Below, one piece after another: positions 11,894 to 26,215 of a stretch of DNA of 64,000 nucleotides. A program made the position numbers and the translations under genes. The notes beneath the pieces were generated by a model, which was not told where the DNA came from, did not search any database, and saw only the letters and a program-made list of their open reading frames with translations. The stretch spans positions 757,591 to 821,590 of the forward strand of contig VZRR01012883.1 in NCBI GenBank assembly GCA_013398015.1, given 5' to 3'. How positions within the stretch are numbered: the first letter of the stretch is position 1; each line of letters starts with the position of its first letter. The stretch is from Oreocharis arfaki (lineage: Eukaryota; Chordata; Aves; Passeriformes; Paramythiidae).

Positions 11894-14638
11894 TAAACAG
11901 CCTTTTAAGTCAAACATGGTCCTAATCACCCTAATTTTCATGATTGTCCAGGCCAGTTCCCTTTGAGAATTGATTTGTCACTCTGAATTGAAGGTGAGAT
12001 TAGAATAACAAATATAGAGTCAGCTTGGTATTGCTCCATGAGGGAGTAGCATCTGATTTGTCAATACTCCCCTCTTGTGCTAGTCTGTTGCTCATTTTAG
12101 TACACATGTAAAACAGAAAAGTAGAGGAGAACAACAAAAATTGTTCTTTCTTTGGAACAAAGAGTCATTACTATAAACCAAGAGTGCCCAGGCTGATGCA
12201 TGTGTCTCTGCAACTCAGCCATCAGCCTGAACACCTTTCCCACAGTATTAATGGTATTTCCTCAGGGATCAGTTTCTGTCACCAGTGCCTGTACTGCTTC
12301 CACACCTTCCTAAAGGAAGGTCTGTGGGCAACTGAAGGAGCAGTGTTGGCTCCAAGGAGTGGTGATTAGACAGTGACCAGGAGAAAAGGTCGAGGACATG
12401 AACTGTCAGGCTGAACAGAGCTTTAATTCAAAGGGAGCCTGTTACAAAAAGGGTGAAAGTAAGTGTTCCAATGCTTTAGTCTGGTGTAATCCATGTATTC
12501 ATTTATAGAAAAGCAGCTTCTGAACATGGGTAGAAATTCAGATGCTCTTTTCCTTCAGCCCCAACCATGCTCCCATAGCTCCTACCACCTCTTCATTTCA
12601 GCACTGGTCTTGCTCTACTTGCTGTTTCCTTATCTTTCGTCTGCCTTCACTCTCACCCCCTCATTTCTGCACTGTCCCTCCTGCTTAGACAGTATTTTTT
12701 CATCTTTTATTTTACAAATTAAGCTCTCTCAAGTCTGTCTTCATCGTTTTTTGATGGCCAGCAGTGCTACGGATCTTGTGCCTTTCACTTTGTTCCCTGC
12801 CTGTCAGGAGCACTAAGGTATGAAGCTTGATGAAATAAAACCAATCCTGCTGATAGGCCCGGCCAGGCAGTGGTTTGATACTATTAAATACTTACTCAGA
12901 TTCAGATTTGTGAAGGTTTTCAACCAATCAAATCCCAGCGCCACTTTGTCCTTTACATAGTTATGCAGTGCTCCCCTTAACAACAGCAGAACAGTCATGT
13001 GGCTGTATGTATCTCCATGGTAAAACATGTTTCCTTGCTAAAAGCATCTTAGTCTCTCTCTAGAGACCATGGTGTTCCAATGAGGCCCAGATATTCATCC
13101 TGAATCCTGAAAGAACTATCTTTTTTCTTTTTTCTTTTCTTTTTTTTTTTTTTTTTTGAGAAACAGTTATACAGCTCTGGTTTTAAATAATTATAAAATG
13201 GATGCGGAGCTAAAGCACCCTGATGAGATGACAAGGCTGTGTCACACTATCATTGCCTTCTTTCCTGAATTGTGCAGAACCATGACTTTGGGCTTTAAAA
13301 AGCCAAGATGGTATTTCTTTACCTGCATGCCTTGGCCAATTCTGAGAGCAGTTCGTTACCTGTATGGCTATAGTTTTGTGGAACCCAGTTTTCAAATGAA
13401 CCCATTTATAAGTGTCACAACTCTCTGCATCTTGTTTCTCTTAAAACAGGGGAAGAACAGCAGCAACGGCATAAAGCATACTTATGCTGGTAAACAATTA
13501 TTCCCACTGGGAAGAGATGCTTGTCTTCACTTACAGTTGTATGATGGAAGCACCACACCTATGGAGGGTAGAGAAGCCCTCAGTCAAAATGCACTAACCA
13601 TGGTCTCACATAGACTTTTCCCAGTCAAATCATGAAAAAATAGTCCATTTATTTTACGATAAAGTCTGAAAATCAGCAGAAATTGGCAGGGTCACTGTGA
13701 ACACACAATGAACACGTGCTCAATTCCATGTCGGTATTGAACAGTTGAACATGTGAGTGACTAGTGGAGAAAAAAAAAAAGATGTTCTAGTTTTCACTCT
13801 AAAACCAAATAGTATTTTCTTAATATTTTGTTGCAACATGTGACTCAAGCTGGATTTCTTCCCTTGGAAATTTTTGCCTTCTTGAGTGTCTTGAGCAAAG
13901 CAGAGCTGATGATGTCCAGTAAACTATCCTTGCTGATACTTAAACCTGATGGAATTTTAAGTCTTTCTGTGTTCTTGATTTGTGGATGTTTTTAAAGACC
14001 TTCTGAAGACTTCATAATTATTCACATCTCCACTCATGAACAAAGAAAAAAGAGAACACAAATTTCAGAACTTAAGAACCTCCCAGCAACGTAAGTGTCC
14101 ATGCTCTGTTATACAACTCTACACTGCTGCAGGAACATGCAGGCTTTATGTGTGCTGAACCCATCCGTCAGTCTGGCTCCCTGTACATCAATACCACAGC
14201 AAATAGTGTGACATGTATCACCACCAGATCCTGAAAAAAGACACCTGTTCAATATCAGTGTCCAATCTCCTGAGCTAAAAAACACATTCAGGGAGTTATT
14301 ATTATTTCACAAATGTTGTTTATTAGTCTGGTGGGCTATAATGATCGAATTTAAAATGAATCCTTCTACCTCATATGACTATTGATAGAAAATGCTGTCA
14401 TCGAAGATACTATTGCACAGGTTGGAAAGACAATTGTTTCTCTGTGCATAATAATTCTTCTGCTAAAGATGCTCAGCAATCCTTTGACCTACACACACTT
14501 TCACCTATTGTTACACAACCCGCATGAGGTACCTAAGCTGGATCTTTATGAACTCCTGTTTAAGTTGTGTACCAATGGTCTGAAATAGCAACTAAAGCCA
14601 GGTGTGAAGTAGTGTGAGGTTAAGTGAGCATGATTAAC
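11894..14638. other. Unique stretch with no recognised gene
   Basis: Apart from a pyrimidine tract near 13.14 kb I see no repeat family. A 159-codon plus-strand frame at about 13.16-13.64 kb runs out of that tract. It has no recognisable domain and overlaps minus-strand frames, so I do not call it a gene. Confidence 0.5.
13120..13157. repeat. Polypyrimidine (T/C) tract
   Basis: A 38-bp run of T and C ends in 17 consecutive T (13141-13157), with C interruptions in the first half. It could be a decayed minus-strand poly(A) tail. However, no complementary polyadenylation signal follows within about 30 bp, so a simple-sequence tract is the safer reading. Confidence 0.8.
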
Positions 14639-14787
14639 CATAGAATCATAGAATGATATATGCTGGGGAGGGACCTTAAAGACCATCTAGTTCCAACACC
14701 CCTGCTGTGGGCAGGGATACATTCCACTATGCCGGGTCGTTCTAAGTCCTGTTAAACATGGCCTTGAATACTTCCAGGGATGGGGAA
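14639..14787 (-). mobile_element. CR1 LINE 3' fragment (antisense)
   Basis: It begins with the clean terminal octamers (ATAGAATCATAGAATGATA). Antisense CR1 landmarks follow: 'gggaccttaaagaccatcta', 'gttccaacacccctgc', 'gggcagggatacattccact' and 'gccttgaatacttccaggga'. The element is on the minus strand, about 150 bp long and 5'-truncated just inside the UTR. It is well preserved, so it is probably one of the younger copies here. Confidence 0.93.
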
Positions 14788-17187
14788 TAAAGTATAATAG
14801 GTACTAGATAATTGCAGTACAACTGATTACAGGAACATCAGCAAATGTAAAATAGCTTAACATTTCACTCCACAGTGAAATGGAAATGAATGGCAAAGTC
14901 AGTAAGAAATATTACCACAGATTTTTATACATGTCCTAAACTTGATTTTTGAAAAGTACCGGGTATATAACCAAAACTTTAACAATTTCAGCTAAAACAT
15001 TGGGAACTGCTAGAAATATCATCATTATTTAATGGAAAGGGAACATCAAATGTCCAAAGGTTAAGTATATACTTATTTTGAGTCTGATTTATTGTAGAGA
15101 AAAGTATCTTGCACCTATTTTTAAAAATTATTAGTAATACGGTAAATATACTCCAGGATCTTTTTTGCATATACTTTTTGAAGCTTTTCTCATGTTCTTG
15201 CCCCTTGCACCTATTAATATAGACTTTGCAATCTATTTATCTTTATCAGCAGAAAAATTCAAGGACTGAAAGGGAAGAATTCCACAATATCCTAGTTAAG
15301 ATACCAGCTTGTGATTTGTTTGTGTCCTTCCAGACAGATGTCAATTAAAAGAAAAAAAGGGTGAAAAAGAGGGAAAAAAAGCAACAATAGCACAGCATTG
15401 ATTGACAAGTGCTATCATACAAGATTTCCCTCAAATATTTTATGAAAAGGACACTGGATTTCATTAAAATCTGTTTTCAAAAGCCATCTCCACTGAAAAG
15501 AATGCATTCAGAGGAATTAACTCTTTCTGTCCTGCAGATCACGTACCAAATTCAGAGTTCACCTTCTTGTGTCAGAAGGCCTCCTTCCCACTTGCCCTAT
15601 CTGCAATAGGAAGATAAGAAGCAGGTGAAAAGGTCTTGCATCCTTATTATATGCAAAGAATAAAGGTATTTTTACAGGGCTGGGTGCATTTTTAAGAACC
15701 AACTTAAAATATCTAATTGCTTTACCTGCTGATACACTGAGGATTGTGCTATCTAGCCACACAGGTGTTGAAAAAAAATACTCAGGAAACTGCTTTAAAG
15801 ATCTATTTTGCAAGCTTCACAATAAACCTTCTCCCTGTGAAAAACTCCTTAACTAATCTAATGGCACGAAATGTCACATCTCTCCTATCAGCTGAAGGCC
15901 ACCAAAGTGCAGTGGAAGTTGACACAGCAGAAGATTGCGGCTCAGACAATCCTTTGCCACAAACACCCTTCACCCCATATTTGTGGATGTTTTACTAAAA
16001 TATGGTGAACTAAGATTCATACAGCAGGTATGGATTTGGAGAGGCAGGAGAAAACCTTTTAAAGGGCATCTCACACAGCAACAGCAGCTGGAGCCACCAA
16101 AAATGGCACAGTTCAGACAGAGGGAGAAAAATACAGTGTGCAACAGAGCAGCGGCCAAGAGAAGAACAGTTCGACTACCTAGACTCAACTTCATGAAAAC
16201 CTGGGAAGAATACACAATTTAGAAATCCTACTGTTGTGAGGGTCGAAGAGCCTGAAATTGCCATTCTGGCTCAATGCAGAGTTACGTGCAAGAACAGGAT
16301 AGACATAATGGATATCATGGAGCCTTCTTTGCAAACCTCAGTCCTGATACACACACATGTGATCTTCCACCTACAGTCCTGCTTTCCTTTAGCGCCGAAA
16401 CAAGGAGACAAGAAGAAAAACATGCTTCCCCCACTCATGTCACAGGTAGGAAAAGGAAGCAAGCATAAAAGGATGGAACTGAGTGGAGATGAGAAAGCTG
16501 GGAGCAGATGGTAGTAGAATTCCAGAGTATGTAAGTGTTGTCTGTAGGATCTATCTGTTGGCTGGCTGTCTTGCTTCATGTTGATGCAAATCACAGTGTT
16601 TTTCGGGAGGAAAATTAAAAAACGGGAGAAGCTCTTTGGCCCATATCTTAACTCTTCAGGCAGTTTGGATTTGTCTACAGTGTCTACCATATTGCTGTTA
16701 TGAACAGCCTGAGCTGAGGACCCAGAAGGATTAACCTCCCCTTTAACAGAGATATTCTGAAGTGACTGATAACAGCTCCCTTCACTGTTCATGTACACCA
16801 AGCGCAATGACATTACACACGCAGGGAACTTGCAAGGATGGGAAAGTCTCCAGCCAGGAATCTCATCCTACTACTATACATGGGTATTCCTAGTGCAGGA
16901 CAGTGCTAAATCCCCACTATAAAAGCGATAACTTGGAAAAAAGGAATGTCAGCTAATGTTCATCTGAAGCTAAATACGAGTGTCAGCAAATTCAGCTAAC
17001 CTCTTCCCACACGGTTTCAAAGGGCTGTCAGAGAAGGTGGCCTTGTCCTTCACTCTAGGAAGCAGATAAACAGAAAAACACCCTGTGCCACCAAGACATC
17101 CAAAGCTACAGAGGTGCCTTTGGATAACAACAAAGATGATCTTTCCAGATTTTAATTTGAACTTTCGGCTTTGATGGCCTTCCTTAC
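14788..17187. other. Unique stretch with no recognised gene
   Basis: No repeat or gene is recognised. A 180-codon minus-strand frame (about 16.27-16.81 kb) is the longest here. It contains no motif I know, and three other frames of 64-92 codons overlap it, so it is probably fortuitous. Confidence 0.5.
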
Positions 17188-17285
17188 TAGAATCACAAAA
17201 TAACTCAGGTTTGACCAGCACCTCTGGAGATCTGTAGTCAAATCTCCACCTCAAAAGCAGGTCCAGACATATTAGGTGGTTCAAG
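17188..17285 (-). mobile_element. Degraded CR1 LINE 3' fragment (antisense)
   Basis: A weak match to the antisense CR1 end: 'agaatcacaaaataactcag', 'ttgaccagcacctctggaga', 'tcaaatctcca' and 'aaaagcaggtccagac'. It resembles the older subfamily whose tail reads 'acctctggagatcat...agcagggtcag'. Divergence is high and both edges are uncertain. It could also be a chance resemblance in part. Confidence 0.5.
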
Positions 17286-20200
17286 AACTAGTCCCACTGT
17301 TTGAGAGTCACCATATGTAGGCATTACCCAACCTTCCTGGTCAACTTGCTCAAACATCTGATTACCTTCATGTGGAAAATCTTCAAAATATTTGTTTGCC
17401 ATTTTTCCTTTTTTAACCAATTTGCACCTATTATACAAATTTTTTCTCTCACAGACTGAAGTCACTGATAGTGACTTCAAACCTGAAGCTACCACTGTGT
17501 CAGTCTTTAAATTACTTTATATATATTCAAATTCTAAAGATGTTTTTGGTTTCTAGGAGAGCCCTGTGCTTCACTTCACATACTGTAGTTCTCCCAACAG
17601 GCCTATGTCTCAGGTAAAAATTACTGTGCACATCAGCAAATATGTTTTCTCTTGTCCCACCCCTAAAAACAAAATCAGCTTTATCTGCCAGTTTTCTGGC
17701 ACTCTATGCCTTTCCCAAATCCTGATAAATTATCATGCAGCAATGCCAACGATCCACGTCTAAAGAAACAGGTACTGTACTTCTATATTCCAGGGTACTG
17801 GAAATTAATTTGCATAGTGGAGGCCGCAAGGGTCTGAGTATATCACCTCTTCCCCTCCTGGGCCCATTTGCTGGAAAGAGTGCATCATTAAGGGAAAAAA
17901 TATATAATGAAACCATGCAACTGCTAAAGGGTATTTTTATTCTATTCATCTCAATGTCCTTTATGAATGTCAGGCGATATCATTAATTTCATTGTACAAA
18001 TGCGTAGGATGGACTGATATAACCTATCAAACCCTTGCAAATCCAGAGTAGATGTACGATGACCCCAGCTCAGCCCTATGTTCTCCACACTAGGCCACAC
18101 CTTTGCCCTTAACTTCTGACTGCTTAACAGGACCCAAAACTGCAATGTGATCACAGAGAGAACAAATCGTGTGCAGTACAATGAGTGAAATAAAGGCATG
18201 GTCAGGTGACTATTTCTGATCATTTCCTGTGTCCCTTTTGCATAACAACAGAGATGAACCCTGACATGGAGCAACAAGTACTTTATTTTGTAGTGTATTA
18301 ATTTGCAGTCTGGGTAACTTGAAGGACTGCCAGAAGTGTCAGAAGAAAATGTCAATTTCTCAGAAACCAATAAAAACCATGCTAACTAGTGTTCCTTTGA
18401 CCACCACTTAACAAGAGGAACCACAGCACTTTCCATAAACTGGCTCAGGGAAGAAATTCCTACCTAGACATATCCTATCTTCTCACCAAAATTCAAGGTC
18501 AAGAGGTCCAAGAGCTTGAGAAGCACCAAAAATAAAAATGATCAACTACTGCAGCTGTTTCTTGTCTCCATGAACCTCCTAACTTGTAGTAACACATCTT
18601 TGAACCTCAGGGTCTTTGAGGACATGGCATCAGCAAAACAACAGCCTTGATTCTGTAGATGCCTTACAATGGTTCCCTGTGTGTTTATTCTGGAAGCTCA
18701 ACATGCCCAGCATGCAACCAAAGATTATTTTTCTTCCAAAGGCCAGACTTGCATGGAATTCTGTTAATTACATGCACTGTAGAAATGTCAGCCTTTACCC
18801 TTCTGTACATACAGCATCCTTTGTCCTTCACATAATGATTTTAAAGTGCTCTGCAGATATCATTTGATAGAATAATAAGGTATTATTATTGAATCTTTAT
18901 GTCTCCTATTGTCCCAGGAGCACTGACCTTGCTTTCCCAATACAGAGGTCTGTCTGCCAGGCTAATCATACTGATATCTGAGTACCTCAGAGGAGATCCT
19001 TATGTGGCAACATTTCTGCAGGAACTCAAAGCTGGCCAGACATACTGATAAGATCAATGTATTACTCTTGTGCATTTCTGCAAGGGTATAAACCAATTCC
19101 AATTTCAAATGTAAATCCCCATCCTGGTGACATGTGGAGAGATGCATGGTTCAAATAACTCAAATTGTCCCCAGTTGTCAGGGTTCCCTACACAGGTAGC
19201 AATGGATGCGATTTTCAAGCAGATAGCAACCACAGGGAACTAAGATGAATGAATCCCCCATCCACTCTTTTCCAGCAGATATGTAGTACTGATAAATGTC
19301 CTTGAACTACTGAGTTACTATGGGAATAACCTTTCATTTATGTCCTTCACTTTTGTTTGCCAGGACAATGCATTAAAGCTCTGTCTTTTAGCCACGGACA
19401 ACCAGACATTAGCACACCTTCCTGTAAGTTTTTTTCCCTTGATTTGATATGTTGTATAGGCATTTCCATAAATATCCATGCACACAGCAGGGTATATGCA
19501 ACACATCTGACAGGGCATGGTTACCCCTAGCACAATACCACTTCTTAATATAATCTTGGCTTGTTTCCATCGCTGTCAAAAAGTCTAGGTTAGGTTGATA
19601 GGTCTCTTAAAATGTACAATTTGTGGCGATCAAGCTTTTATTCTTCCTTTTAAGAAAGTCCTGATACTTATGAAGGCTTTTTCTTTCAGTAATAAGATAT
19701 TTTGACAGTTGCTGAACAAATTGCTGATACAAAAGCTCCTATCTGGAAATATGCAGATACTTCACGGCAGCATCAGCACCCTTTACATATCTGCATAGAT
19801 GCAAAAATGTCCAACAGTTTCACTTTTCCACTCAGAAGCTTTTTATTTATTTTCCTTTCTGAAAGTAAATCCCAGAGCTCTACTACTGCCTCACTGCTTT
19901 TCATTTGTCCTGAAAAACCTTGCCTTCTCCTTCCAACACAGTGAAGATGCCGAGGCTATGGTTCCTTTTATTGCAATACTTCTGGGAATCTCCAGATGAA
20001 CAAGAGCCTTGACATAACGGCACTGTTGTTACACCAATCTCTACCAAATCAGTCAGCTATAGTCAGGAACCTAAATATTCCTTAAGATACACTTATTTTA
20101 ATTCAGACATATCAAGAACAATCTGCCTGTCACTGGTACAACGTGTATTTTCAAGAACTTGCCCAAAGCTGCAAGAATTCAGGGTATTTTCATTATTATA

Positions 20201-23200
20201 TAAACAACAGAATCTGAAATATGTTTTATAACCTGGACTGGGGAAGAAAACATAGATAAGCATATGCTTATTGCTTAAAACCAAAGGAGAATTAGTACAT
20301 TCTTGAGACATAAAGCTGTACTTTGAACCCCGAGTAAAAACATTCTCCTGTGACAAATTTCAAAACCAGAAATGTCACATGACTCAGCCTCGTCCTTACG
20401 AGTCCATTACAGATCTTGTTGTTTGGTTTCCGTACTTTGAAGTACAGTGATCCTGGCTTCAAGTTGTAGAAATAAACTCAAAACTGTGTTTCTAAATCTT
20501 TGTCTATGGCTAGTTAAATTCTTGGTGTATGTAGAACTGTACGAACATTTCAAATTTCTTTTGTTCTCTTTGCAATACTTTGGGATGGACAATCATTCGC
20601 AAAACTGAGGTAAAGCACTCTGCAGCTGACAAGTTCTATTCATTAACTGTTGCACACAAATTTTTTTTTATGGGGGATAACAGAGTTCTAAAAGCCATCT
20701 TATGCAGCATCATTAGATGAGTCAGAAGTAGTATATCCGCATGATATTTTGGTTGCTCTCATTCAGCAAAAGTGTTGGTGTCAGACAAGATAAAGCTGGA
20801 AGTCAATATACAGTTTATTTGGTGGGAAAAAAAGAAGTGTTTACTTTTACTGGGAGTGTGCAGGAGTAAATAGCTGAGTGTTTGTAGGTATTTGGTGAGT
20901 TGGAAATGCTGGTAAAACACAGAGAATGGAGGTTCTGTGGTAAGGAATATATTATGCTAAGTAGTACAAGCTGCCATGAAATTATATTTAGGTTATTTCT
21001 GATACTTCAAATGAACTTCCAGACCAGCACATTAACATTGACAATATCATTTATTCAAGCTTCAGGAACCTGGGATCATTTCTCATCTTGATTCAATCCC
21101 TTTGGTTAAACCTCTTTTTAACAACACAGAAAAAAATGGTTTTTCCAAGTGATCACTATTTATTAGACAATAAATTTAAAATGACACTGCAAATACAATT
21201 TCATGGGTTTTGCTCTTTTCATTTCCTTAAAAAAAACCCCCAAGGATGGAGACAAATAACGGTGCTTAAAATATCATGAGGAAGATCTTGATTTATCAAC
21301 TTCACTTAAACACACATCAAAGAAAATTATAGATGTCTAAATACCACACCCATGATAGATTAAGAGTTTTACTTCTTTGACTCATCTTTACAAATAAATC
21401 AAAAAAACAATGATAGTGTACTTACATATTTCAGATCCTCATCTGTCTAAGAATAGAAAGCACTGAAGTCATGTGTCAGAATAACTCGGGTGGCCTCTTC
21501 TCAATTCCCTTTTTTCTGTTCAGCATCCACAAAAATCAGTGCGCCACTGCAATGGTCCAGCCATTCTCACTACAGGAAAGGAGCCAGGTGTTGAGTGTCA
21601 GACAAGACTGGCATGGATTTGAAAAGGTTGTTTGCATGGCAGCTATCAGGATTCTAAGACCCAGATTCCCTCTATCTACCAGAGTACCTCCATCAGAAGC
21701 CAGGCTACCATCCCATGAGACAGTAATTGGTACCTGTCTTTAATGTCTGTATTTATACGGAGGAGTGGATATCTGCCTCCGTATCTACAGGACAGCCATG
21801 TCCACGCTGCCTTCCCATGCTTTGATTTCCCCAGGAACAGAGTTACAGCATGTTCCAGGCTTGTTCCTACCCAGGATATACATAGCGTGCCACTATCCAC
21901 TGGTGGCTTCACACATTAGATGTGGTCTCAAAGGCTGCATAAGGAGTACATCAAATGTGAGGTGCTTCAAGCTGAATGGAATGAAACTGGACCTAAATTA
22001 ATATACAGACGTGTTTAAACCTGAAGAAGGAGACAATATTTTTTCATGGAACAAACTTTCTAACTACATTTTTTGTTTGTTTTCTGTCTATATTTTATAG
22101 AGCATATTTACTTATTTTAAAATACCACTAAAATATTGCAGGTTTTACAGACTTATATTGTTTTGCTGGAAGAAATTTAGGAGAGACACTCCTGTGTCTG
22201 ACACCTGGATGAGTCCAACTGTTTCAACAAACATCAATAAAATTACTATCTCAGTCCCATACCGCATATTGTTCAGACACTTTAACTTAGTAATGTCCTG
22301 GGCACTTTTTTTAGCAGCTCTATATATAATGGGGACTTGAAGACAACTCTCAGTTTTAGAGGTACTTGAATCTATATTTACCATGAGACACAGTGGGTAA
22401 TGTCACTGTGTTTAGTGACAGCACTCACTAATATAATGTGCGGCACAGCAGAGAAAATGAACCAGTATCTCGCTAAGGGCCAACAGCTTCTGATAGGTCA
22501 CAATTAGCATGCCCCTCAGTGTTATCAAAAAATAGCTTGAAAAGTTGTGACTGCAGATGCAAGATGCAGCCCAGCTCAGCTGTCCACACAGAACTGCCCA
22601 GTGCAACTAGAGATGCCCTAGTTATTCCGATTGTCCTTCAGCTGCTGTCCAGAAAGACATGGGTTTCCTGCAAATCCTGCATCTTCTCTGCCAGTCTCTT
22701 AAATGAGCTTGGGCATCTAAAATGGCTCTGGGCATCTCAGATGTCTCTAAATTTACTACAAAACTAAACTTTGCACTATATCACAAGTTATGCATTGACA
22801 ACAGGACTCTGTGATCCCCCACCTCACTACTGCTACTCCCCATATACAACACCAGCACGTCACCCCTTTCCACAAGTACTCGTCCAGGGAATGGACTGCA
22901 TAACAAGCTGCCAACAATTTTGAGTTGTATGCTACTTATGCACATGTATGCACATTATATCAGGGCTCATACTTTTTATTCTTTAATTAATATTGCCTTT
23001 TTGTAAAAATTAAAGCAACAGGAATTCCAAAAAGCCATTATGTTTTGACTGTTAGGAGCTGGCATAAATGTATTCCAGTAGAGATAATGCTGTAAATGTT
23101 GATCATGTTACAAGTTGGCCCACCTACTGTCACTTCAGGAAGCAGAGGTTTAAATATAAAACTACTATTTTTAACTGAGTTAATATTGGAACTGAAGGAG

Positions 23201-25805
23201 GAAACATTCAGCTGGGGTAAATAGTAGCGTGGCTGATGTAAGTAGCACTATGTTAATTTACAGCAGTGAAGCAACTATCAGAAACAGTAAATCTTTTCTT
23301 CACTAAGAGCTCCACAAACGTATTTATAATATTATTTCGATAAAGAAAAGAAAAATCACAACAGAAAGTTGAGATTATTCAAAGGTATCTCAGAAGTCCT
23401 GACAAACTTCTATGAGCAAATCAATGCAAATATGGAGCATGTGTCCTAGCCCAGTAGACTGCTTCAAATCCCTGAGCTAAAATACACGTTAAATAACTAC
23501 GTGTTTTGTTTACAATGAGTAGTACATTCCAGACATAATTAAAATACAGAAAATTGTTATTGGATACCTCTTGATGATAACAAAGACCCAAACAACACTC
23601 CCCCAAACCTCCAAGGTATTAAATAGAAGAGGTTTTTATACTATAAACATTCATTTATGTTTTCATTTTATGTAGTTCCTAAAGTACTGTATGTTAGATT
23701 ATTATTAAAAATAAGAGCAAGACCATCAGATTTTATTACTAAATTGGAAATAGGAATTCTGGACTTGGCTGAAAAATAAAAGGAACAAAAATGCTCTAAT
23801 ACTTAAAACTCACAATTTTAAATACCTTAATTTATCTTGATTTATTAAATATTCTAAAGTTGGGCGTTCTTTTTGGATGTCTACTCAATAGTACTTGGCC
23901 TTTTTAATACAATATAAACAAAAGCAGAAAAGTCGAAGAAGTTTAACCCAAGAGGAACCTTACAGTTCCAAAAATCCAACTAAAGGAGCCAAAGCTCTGT
24001 TTTCTTTTTAAATTACTTTCTCTCTCCTTAGCTGAGGTGTTTAAAGACTCCATAATGAAGCATAGCACAGTGTATAGCACAGGAGGACTGAGACTATGGG
24101 CTTTAGGGAGATTAATGGCTGCAGAGCGGCTCGCTTTTTGTTACATTAACCTGCCCAGAAAAGCAATTCCCTCCACAGTCCCCATGCCCAATCCCCATAA
24201 GTGGAGACATATGGCAGTTCTGTGATACAGAGAACACACTGTGGTAGTTTTATTGATACTGGGACTGCTTCTTAGCCAGTATAAGTCTTCTCCACTTGGC
24301 TATGAATTGATCCCATTGACTCTTGGCAAAAGCAGAACAGTCATAAAGGTTAATGCTGCCCTTGCAGTCAGATTCTTTCTCTGAATTGCCCTGTGAAGGT
24401 GCCTCTCTCCACTGACTCCAGGGAGACTGGCTGATTAAATTTAGACTAGAGCTAACTCTTGTGCCTCTGCTGCTTTGGTGGGATCAGTCTGTAAAGACAT
24501 GCTTTTCTCTTTGTCCATGATTCTCAGATGTGAGTCTATTGATAGAAAACCACCAGAAGTAGCAAAGAGAGTGGTGCAAGTTGTGCATGGCCATCCCTGT
24601 CTTCTCATCTGGTGAAACGCCAAGGTGAGCAGAGCCTCATCCTCCCTCCCTCTTCTACCTGTCCCCAACCTATCCGAGGACAGCAACCATTAAAAAATTT
24701 CAAAACTCAGATCCCAACGTTTCCATGCTGAATTAACATGAACACCCAGAACGGGAGAGCTGTGGTACATCTTGGAAGGACGTTGCAAAAGCGGTTTTCA
24801 GCTCAGATTCCTGGCTAAAGGACAAAAGCCTTGGTGACGTGGCACAAAATTGCACACACACAGACACATAGAGATCATTTCATATTTTCTGCTTCCCTCC
24901 TCAGATTTCTCTCTTCCAGCCATCAGCTTCTCTGCTAACCTTGAAACTGCAAGGAATTTCACTCTGTGGCTTGTGTTTCCTCCAAAGCAGAATTGCAGGA
25001 CCTCAGTTCCTCCCTAGAAATTGTGTCTCCCGGAGTCATTATTCTCTCTTGGCCTCAGACCACTTCCTGCAATTTCAGAGCCACTGAAAACAGCAGTTTC
25101 AAATGATCTATTAACCCATGAAGGCTAAGCCAGCCTGGATTCCCCCGAGTTCCTTTGATGCATTTTTCTTTTCTCACATTTTTCTTTTCTCCTCTCCCTG
25201 AACTTTGAAATAGAACTGAAAAGATTCTTCCTCACACAAGTTTTGGCCCATTTCACAGACCTTATCATTCTCTGAATACGGTTTTGTTTTCACTTCCAGT
25301 TTTCTGCTGCAGAATACTATTTACCAAATCTATCTTTCTTGAAAGATTCCGATGACCTGTAAAAGCTGAAATGTTAACTATCAAAACCCTTGGGTATATC
25401 CACAAATGATTATGTAAGGCTGGAGGCTCAATGCTGGATGAACAGATGACAGACCCATTTATCATCAGTAGGAACAGGCACATTAATTGGCTACGATACC
25501 AGTACCGTCCTTCAGCATTAACAAAACTCTTCTTGATCCTGAAGGTACCCCCAGAACATCCTTTATTCGATAAGATAAATAATACTGAGGCCAAGGGTCG
25601 CACTGCTTCATCTGAGAAAGCTCAATTATTTATGAATACCTCCCTGACTCAGGCTTGGTAACGTGACAGGTTACCAAGACTTGCAAAGAGAGCTTTTTGG
25701 TCTACTGACTAAACATTATTATTCTACACATACATGTCTTCTGTATTAAAGAATCAACAACAGAGAAACGAAAACACATCTGTCCGGTAAAGCTTCTGGA
25801 CTGGG
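17286..25805. other. Longest unique stretch (8.5 kb) with no recognised gene
   Basis: I recognise no interspersed repeat and no coding exon. Minus-strand frames of up to 139 codons (about 17.95-18.37 kb) have no recognisable domains. A 16-bp pyrimidine-rich direct duplication lies at 25.16-25.19 kb. AT-rich blocks with homeodomain-type ATTA motifs occur near 22.97-23.05 kb. Conserved noncoding elements may be present, but I cannot show conservation from one sequence. Confidence 0.5.
25161..25192. repeat. 16-bp tandem duplication, pyrimidine-rich
   Basis: CATTTTTCTTTTCTCA (25161-25176) is followed directly by CATTTTTCTTTTCTCC (25177-25192), differing only in the last base. It looks like a replication-slippage duplication inside a pyrimidine-rich stretch. 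Confidence 0.85.
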
Positions 25806-26001
25806 AGAGAGTGCTTGAACATTGGAACAGTTTGCCCAGAAAGGCTGAGGAGACTCCGTCCTTGGCAATATTCAAAACCTGACTGGACACATTCCTGGGC
25901 TCTTGTGGCTGACACTGCTTTGAGTAGTGTGTGCTGGACTAGATTGATGCCTTGATGATCTCCAAGGTCCCTTCCCTTCTGTGACATTCTGTACTTCTGA
26001 G
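25806..26001 (+). mobile_element. CR1 LINE 3' fragment (sense)
   Basis: The sense CR1 tail is readable in order: 'ttgaacattggaacagtttg', 'cccagaaaggctgaggag', 'ttggcaatattcaaaacctg', 'actggacacattcctgg', 'gtgctggactagattgatg' and 'ctccaaggtcccttccc'. It ends in octamer-like GTGACATTCTGTACTTCTGA. The first part corresponds to the last residues of the reverse-transcriptase ORF (a WNSLP-like region) and the rest to the 3' UTR. This is the subfamily with the 'gatctccagaggtccc' end. 5'-truncated and coding-dead. Confidence 0.9.
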
Positions 26002-26215
26002 TCCACAAGATGAAGCCACAGAAGTGGATTCCCCGGTTTCTGTTCCTGGCTCTTCCATGTACTCACACAAAAGCCAAAATACTCATAATTGGCTACTGCT
26101 TCCAGCTGTTTCACCATGCAAAGAGGAATTTAATCCTAGGAGACTCTGATGCCAATTTTCTTGCATGCAGCTGAGCATGCGAAAAAGAAACCAGTGGCCA
26201 TTGCTTGGTGTGGCC

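Noticed and set aside
13156..13635. 159-codon plus-strand open frame
   Set aside because: It emerges from a poly-T tract and has no family resemblance or gene context.
16271..16813. 180-codon minus-strand open frame
   Set aside because: Contains no motif I know, overlaps three other frames and shows no sign of coding composition. A protein database search would decide; I could not run one.
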